Source of the DNA: Paraburkholderia tagetis
Lineage (GTDB): Bacteria; Pseudomonadota; Gammaproteobacteria; Burkholderiales; Burkholderiaceae
Direction: 5' to 3'
DNA length: 34,735 bases
Assembly (NCBI RefSeq): GCF_022213065.1
Contig: NZ_JAKLJA010000060.1
Coordinates: 1-34,735, forward strand
The notes beneath the pieces were generated by a model that was not told the origin of the DNA, ran no database searches, and worked only from the letters and a program-made list of their open reading frames with translations. A program made the position numbers and the translations under genes. Positions 31,084-34,735 of the stretch are shown one piece after another; position 1 is the stretch's first letter; every line of letters begins with the position of its first letter.

Positions 31084-31812
31084 ATGACCTTCCAAACAGA
31101 CCTTTTCAAAGGCAAGACCGCCGTCGTGACGGGCGGTACGCAGGGCATCGGCGCCGGCATTGCGCAATGCTTCGCGCGGCTCGGAGCGCGTGTGATCTCC
31201 GGAGGCGTCGCTCCAACCGAAGCCCAGCGCGAGGCGCTCGGCGCCGGTATCGAGATCGTCGAACTGGACGTTAGTGATGACGCAAGCGTCGCGTCGCTCG
31301 TCGAGACAGCCGGATCGATTGACATGCTCGTCAATTGCGCCGGCATGATCCTGCGCGGTGACGAGCATCGCATTGATGTCTTCGAGCGCGTGATCGCCGT
31401 GAACCTCAGTGGCACGATGCGCGTCTGCGCGGCGGCGCGCGAGCGACTCAAAGCAAGCGGTGGAGCGATCGTCAACACAGCTTCCATGCTGAGTTTTTTT
31501 GGCGGCGGACTAGTACCCGCGTACAGCGCGAGCAAGGGCGGTGTCGTCCAACTGACGAAGTCGCTTGCGATCGCCTACGCGGGCGACGGTATCCGCGTGA
31601 ATGCGGTGGCTCCCGGCTGGATTGCGACTCCATTGACCGAGGCGTTGCAGAAAGATGAGGGCCGTTCGCAAGCGATCCTCGATCGCACGCCGATGAAGCG
31701 CTGGGGCCAGCCAAACGATATCGCGCAAGTCGTCGCATTCCTGTGCGCGCCGGCGGCGTCCTTCATGACGGGCGCCGTCGTACCGGTTGACGGCGGATAT
31801 CTGGCAGCATAG
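31084..31812 (+). CDS. SDR-family oxidoreductase (242 aa)
   Basis: A classical short-chain dehydrogenase. The cofactor motif is TGGTQGIG (16-23), NCAG lies at 84-87, and the catalytic set is Asn109 region (VNLSG), Ser134 (NTASM), Tyr147 and Lys151 (YSASK). The start of strand 2 (ISGG) has no acidic or basic signature, so NAD or NADP preference is unclear. It follows the MFS gene by 5 bases without its own strong ribosome-binding site and is the last gene of the catabolic unit. It likely oxidises or reduces an alcohol or ketone intermediate. An IS element begins about 30 bases after its stop. Confidence 0.92.
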   Translation: MTFQTDLFKGKTAVVTGGTQGIGAGIAQCFARLGARVISGGVAPTEAQREALGAGIEIVELDVSDDASVASLVETAGSIDMLVNCAGMILRGDEHRIDVFERVIAVNLSGTMRVCAAARERLKASGGAIVNTASMLSFFGGGLVPAYSASKGGVVQLTKSLAIAYAGDGIRVNAVAPGWIATPLTEALQKDEGRSQAILDRTPMKRWGQPNDIAQVVAFLCAPAASFMTGAVVPVDGGYLAA

Positions 31813-31842
31813 CGCTGATCCCTTTTCCGGCACCGCGCCCTA

Positions 31843-33412
31843 GTACGACTGTGTCACAAAATTAGTTGCATGCTCTATTGTTGTACAGGAAGAGTGCCAT
31901 CGTTGCATGAGCCTTTGTCCAAGCAGGATGCGCAACGTAGTAATGGAATCAGGAACGTGGCGCTGAGCGCGCTGGACTGCCCCGGGGGATGTAATCCGGG
32001 GGAAGGGCAGGCAGCGCGCGTTCAAGGAAGTTTTTTTTACCACGTCCCTCTGATTGTATTTTGAGTCGCTGAGCCATCAGAAACCCATACGCAGCGATAC
32101 TCAGTGTGGCGTGATGGTGAAATCCACGCCAGCCGCGCCCTTCATAATGACCGAGCCCGAACTCCTGCTTCAGGTCCTGATAGTCGCGCTCGATGCGCCA
32201 GCGCATTTTGGTCACGAACACAAGCTGCTCGAGGGTCGCCTCCGCGGGCGCAGTAGTGAGAAAATATTTAAGCGGCTCCGTATCGCCATCAGGCCATTCA
32301 ATAAGCAGCCATTCTTCGTCGCGAACGGTGCTTCGCCAATAGTCGCGATGTGCGGGACGAACCCGTACGGCGGCAAAGCGCGAGGAAAGTGCTGCGTTGG
32401 TGCCTTCCCGCCAGGTTACGGGTTGCCAGGCGTTCATGGGTAATTGCATGGCCAGTTCCTTCACCACGAGCGGTTTATGGCCGGGCGCACGGCGCAACAA
32501 TTTCGGTGGCTGACCGCGCCCACTCCAGGGTTTGGGCGGCAGCGGCGCCGTACCAGGCGCCCACACAGAGGTCCCCGGCCGGATCCCTACTGCATACAAC
32601 AAACCCAGTTCAGTTACGCTTTCCCGGAAAGCGGTTTCGTCGCCGTACCCGGCATCGGCAAGCACAATGCCCGGTGCAACACCGGATGCCATAGCCTCGC
32701 GAAGTTGGGCCAGCGCAATCTGTGGCTTGGTCTCGAAGGTGAGATCGTCAGGAATGCCCGCGCGACGCGCTCGTTCCCGGTCGTCAATCCATTCCTTGGG
32801 GACATACAGCGGCCATGCAATCGGCAGGCTGCCGCGTTGCGTCGCGATCGACAGGCTCACGGCGATCTGGCAGTTATCCTGTTTCCCCAGTTGCCCACAG
32901 TATTGCCGCGCTACGCCGACCGAATGCTTGCCTTTCTTCGGGAAGCCCGTGTCGTCAATAATCCAGTAATAGCCAGCCTCTTCGGCAGCCTGCAGGCCCA
33001 ACGCAGGCATCACCCATTCGCGTACCCGCTGCAGAACCGCCCGGTCAGACCATTCTGCCTTGGCCACAAAATGGTGGAGTGACTGGTGTTTCGCACTCGC
33101 GTGAAGCGGGTCAATATGCGCAGCCATCGGCTCGACGCTCTTGCGTGACAACGGCAATACCAGGCCCGAACAGTAACCCTTGAGGCCGGCATGGCGATCG
33201 GCGTGCCCCAACGCCTGCGCCAGATGATTCAGATACGCGTCAAATTCGTCGACATCTTCTCTCATCGCGATCGCCCGAAGTATGTATTATTCAATACTAC
33301 GTGCGACACGTGTCGCCGTCCGCCGGACGTAAAACGGCGATGTGGTTGACGGCAAAGCCTTATCTTGCCTTGTCACATTCGGGATCTGTCGAAATGTGAC
33401 CTGTTGTACGAC
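31843..33412 (-). mobile_element. IS701-family insertion sequence (limits approximate)
   Basis: It holds one intact transposase gene. Outer limits are taken from GTACGAC, present at both 31843-31849 and 33406-33412, with the sequences TGTGTCACAAAA inside the left and AACAGGTCACATTTC (reversed) inside the right copy. They share GTCACA but do not align exactly, so the ends and the target duplication are tentative. Confidence 0.55.
31949..33265 (-). CDS. IS701-family transposase (438 aa)
   Basis: The sequence has the IS701 pattern: a DDE core with WIIDDTGFPKKGKHSVGVARQYCGQLGKQDNCQ (first Asp), GIVLADAGYGDETAFR (second Asp) and MRWRIERDYQDLKQEFGLGHYEGRGWRGFHHH (Glu in the YREK-like segment). Full length for the family is 400-450 residues. 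The C-terminal tail is proline-rich. No frameshift is present, so it should be active. It is convergent with the SDR gene. Confidence 0.93.
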   Translation of the reverse strand: MREDVDEFDAYLNHLAQALGHADRHAGLKGYCSGLVLPLSRKSVEPMAAHIDPLHASAKHQSLHHFVAKAEWSDRAVLQRVREWVMPALGLQAAEEAGYYWIIDDTGFPKKGKHSVGVARQYCGQLGKQDNCQIAVSLSIATQRGSLPIAWPLYVPKEWIDDRERARRAGIPDDLTFETKPQIALAQLREAMASGVAPGIVLADAGYGDETAFRESVTELGLLYAVGIRPGTSVWAPGTAPLPPKPWSGRGQPPKLLRRAPGHKPLVVKELAMQLPMNAWQPVTWREGTNAALSSRFAAVRVRPAHRDYWRSTVRDEEWLLIEWPDGDTEPLKYFLTTAPAEATLEQLVFVTKMRWRIERDYQDLKQEFGLGHYEGRGWRGFHHHATLSIAAYGFLMAQRLKIQSEGRGKKNFLERALPALPPDYIPRGSPARSAPRS

Positions 33413-33619
33413 CAACAGTTGCCTATCCGGACGTGCGTGATTGGTAACGATCGGGTGCGAAGCTTCGGAGACAACGTACCCTTCAGTAGACGGTTCACCG
33501 TGGCGACACGGCAGGAATCGACACTGCCAGCAGCCGTGCGGTGTGGGGGCAAGGCAAGTTCCGCAAGCGTAACGAGATAAGGTCAAGTCTGGTGTATGGG
33601 CCATTGATAGCGGGCGACG
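33266..33619. other. Junction of IS701 and IS256 elements
   Basis: No gene. Contains the IS701 right flank, a small hairpin CTGTTG-TACGAC-CAACAG at 33401-33418 and, near 33584-33600, AAGTCTGGTGTATGG, which in reverse (CCATACACCAGACTT) resembles the terminal repeat of IS256-family elements. Confidence 0.4.
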
Positions 33620-34177
33620 TCAAGCGGCGAGTTTCTGCTGACCCGGTTGATCGTCTTGCACCGGCTCGCCGTCCTGGAAGGCAATGCCCTCCAGCAACAG
33701 CTGGATTTGTTCGGGGCCATTAATCCGGCGCCAGGTTTTCTCGGCTTCCTCGATCAGCTTGAATGCCAGACCGAGGAATGTCGGTCGCGACACGCAGTTG
33801 CGCGTACGCGTAGTACGGTGGCGCACCGTCGCGAACGTCGACTCGATCGCGTTTGTTGTGCGCAGGTGCTGCCAGTGTTCGGCCGGGAAGTCGTAGAAAG
33901 CCAGCAGGTTCTCCCGATCCTTCTTCAACGTTTCCGTGGCCTTCGGATATTTCGCCGCGTAGACCGTCACGAAACGATCAAACGCCGCATACGCGTCGGC
34001 TCGCGTGGCGGCCATCCAGATGGCCTGCAGATCTGCTTTGGCTTTGCCCTGCTGTGACTTCGGCAGCGCGTTCAGGACGTTGCCCATCTTGTGGAACCAG
34101 CAGCGCTGGCCGCGCGTCGTGGGAAACACTTCTTCCAACGCGGCCCAGAAGCCCATCGCGCCATCGCCGATTGCCAG
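33620..34177 (-). pseudogene. IS256-family transposase, C-terminal fragment
   Basis: 186 residues match the C-terminal half of IS256-type (mutator) transposases: LAIGDGAMGFWAALEEVFP (second Asp region), QRCWFHKMGNVLNALPKS (the CWxHK motif), FDRFVTVYAAKYPKA, FYDFPAEHWQHLRTTNAIESTFATVRHRT (catalytic Glu) and GLAFKLIEEAEKTWRR. Homology starts abruptly at about 34177; the frame continues to 34456 with unrelated sequence. About half of the usual 400 residues is missing including the first catalytic Asp, so the gene is dead. Confidence 0.85.
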
Positions 34178-34287
34178 GTGTGAACGGCGGTGGGGATGCG
34201 ACAAAAGATGGCGGCGTCGTGGTTTTACAGAAAGAAATGCGTCTCGTTTAACTCCTGAGTTACTGGCAATGCAGGCAGGCGTATCTA

Positions 34288-34338
34288 CGTCGTGCGTGTA
34301 TGCGGGAGCCCGTAGGGCGAGCGCATACACGCACGACG
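34288..34338. repeat. Long hairpin: 17-bp perfect inverted repeat
   Basis: CGTCGTGCGTGTATGCG (34288-34304) and CGCATACACGCACGACG (34322-34338) pair perfectly. The 17-base loop contains a smaller GCCC-GTA-GGGC hairpin. No T run follows. It lies at the break of the IS256 fragment. Confidence 0.8.
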
Positions 34339-34401
34339 CGTGACGGCGAATCCGGAATGAGGTAGAAGAACGGCGTTGAGAACACAGCGCCGAAAAAAAC
34401 A

Positions 34402-34471
34402 GGCCCGACACCTCAAACTGCCAGGTTCGAGCGGTGCCGGGCCCCACACAACTCACCGTACAGGTACGGTG
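34402..34471. repeat. Pair of adjacent hairpins
   Basis: GGCCCGACACC (34402-34412) pairs with GGTGCCGGGCC (34433-34443) with one mismatch. CACCGTAC (34454-34461) pairs perfectly with GTACGGTG (34464-34471). A short GTGCC/GGCAC dyad follows. Dense pairing suggests a structured RNA, an element end or transfer-type DNA structure, but no class is recognised. Confidence 0.6.
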
Positions 34472-34540
34472 CCGCGCCAGTATGGCACGGCCTGCCGTTA
34501 CCGTCGATAGTGAGTGCGTTCGGCGTATACGGGGGCGCCG

Positions 34541-34663
34541 ATGCTGGACTCAGGCCGTTTGTTCCTGTGCGCCCGGTGCCGGGCGCAGGTGGTCGTATGC
34601 AGAACTTGCGATTGCGGTGGGTACGCGCAAGAGAAAAACAATGGACATCAGCCGGAGCCTTGA
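34541..34663 (+). pseudogene. Broken cysteine-rich (zinc-binding-like) reading frame
   Basis: A 40-residue frame MLDSGRLFLCARCRAQVVVCRTCDCGGYAQEK has CxxC at 10-13 and 20-23. I recall Ralstonia/Burkholderia proteins that begin FxCARCRxQVxxCxxCDRG, continue with more cysteines and are found near transposable elements. Here the match fails after CRTCD, and a stop follows at 34661. Likely a truncated or frameshifted copy. No ribosome-binding site is evident. Confidence 0.4.
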
Positions 34664-34735
34664 AAATACTGGGATCTGCAGTCAGCAGGATGTCCATTTG
34701 GTGAACCGATAAAGTGGACAGAACGACCGTCGGAG
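34664..34735. other. Window edge
   Basis: Nothing definable. The sequence TGTCCATTTGGTGAACC and AAAGTGGACAG near the edge may belong to a further insertion element that continues outside. Confidence 0.2.

Noticed and set aside
34178..34456. N-terminal extension of the IS256-type transposase
   Set aside because: Family homology stops at 34177 and the extension reads through the long hairpin.

Overview
This is GC-rich DNA whose genes most resemble Burkholderia/Paraburkholderia-type betaproteobacteria. That view rests on the ParB-like, Hsp20, calcium-binding and 2,4'-dihydroxyacetophenone-dioxygenase-like products and on the insertion-sequence families; no 16S gene is present, so it is an inference. 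The window is a mosaic accessory region: a proteostasis/stress block, two large transposons, a small catabolic operon and insertion-sequence debris.

Positions 1-10040, stress block. A truncated groEL abuts a short tandem repeat at the left edge and is followed by two hairpin terminators. Next come a small unknown gene, a ParB-like gene and a tRNA-Lys (TTT) without an encoded CCA. Three small heat-shock protein genes lie on the minus strand. They face a small unknown gene across a palindrome that contains two opposed sigma-32-type -35 boxes. A soluble RsbRD-like histidine kinase and a single-domain receiver are divergent. Further right are small unknown genes, a four-helix membrane protein, an unusual protein that joins a ribosome-hibernation-factor-like domain to sigma-70-like regions, a frameshifted groES and a small exported protein. 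The common theme is heat shock, general stress and ribosome or transcription control.

Positions 10218-15294 carry a Tn7-like module on the minus strand (tnsA, tnsB, tnsC, tniQ) with overlapping reading frames. A candidate right end lies beside tnsA; the left end was not found. Positions 15749-16120 are the N-terminal piece of a Tn3-family transposase.

Positions 16121-26072 form a complete Tn3-family transposon of about 9.95 kb. It has long imperfect terminal inverted repeats (51 of 62 outer bases match, with weaker similarity to about 95 bp). Its core follows the Tn4651/TnXax1 plan: a tyrosine recombinase (TnpS-like) and a coiled-coil KfrA-like protein (TnpT-like) diverge from an AT-rich palindrome that is a candidate resolution site, and TnpA follows. 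The cargo behind the recombinase is a three-gene run: a SWIM-zinc-finger SNF2 helicase, a 165-residue unknown protein and a CcbP-like protein. This run is the best candidate here for an undescribed system. The right end cuts a transglutaminase-like gene, and the two flanks do not match.

Positions 27214-31812 look like one catabolic unit: a GntR/FCD regulator, a TfdA/TauD-like dioxygenase, a cupin dioxygenase, an MFS transporter of the anion:cation symporter type and an SDR dehydrogenase. Positions 31843 to the end hold an IS701-family element, a truncated IS256-family transposase, a densely hairpinned segment and a broken cysteine-rich frame.
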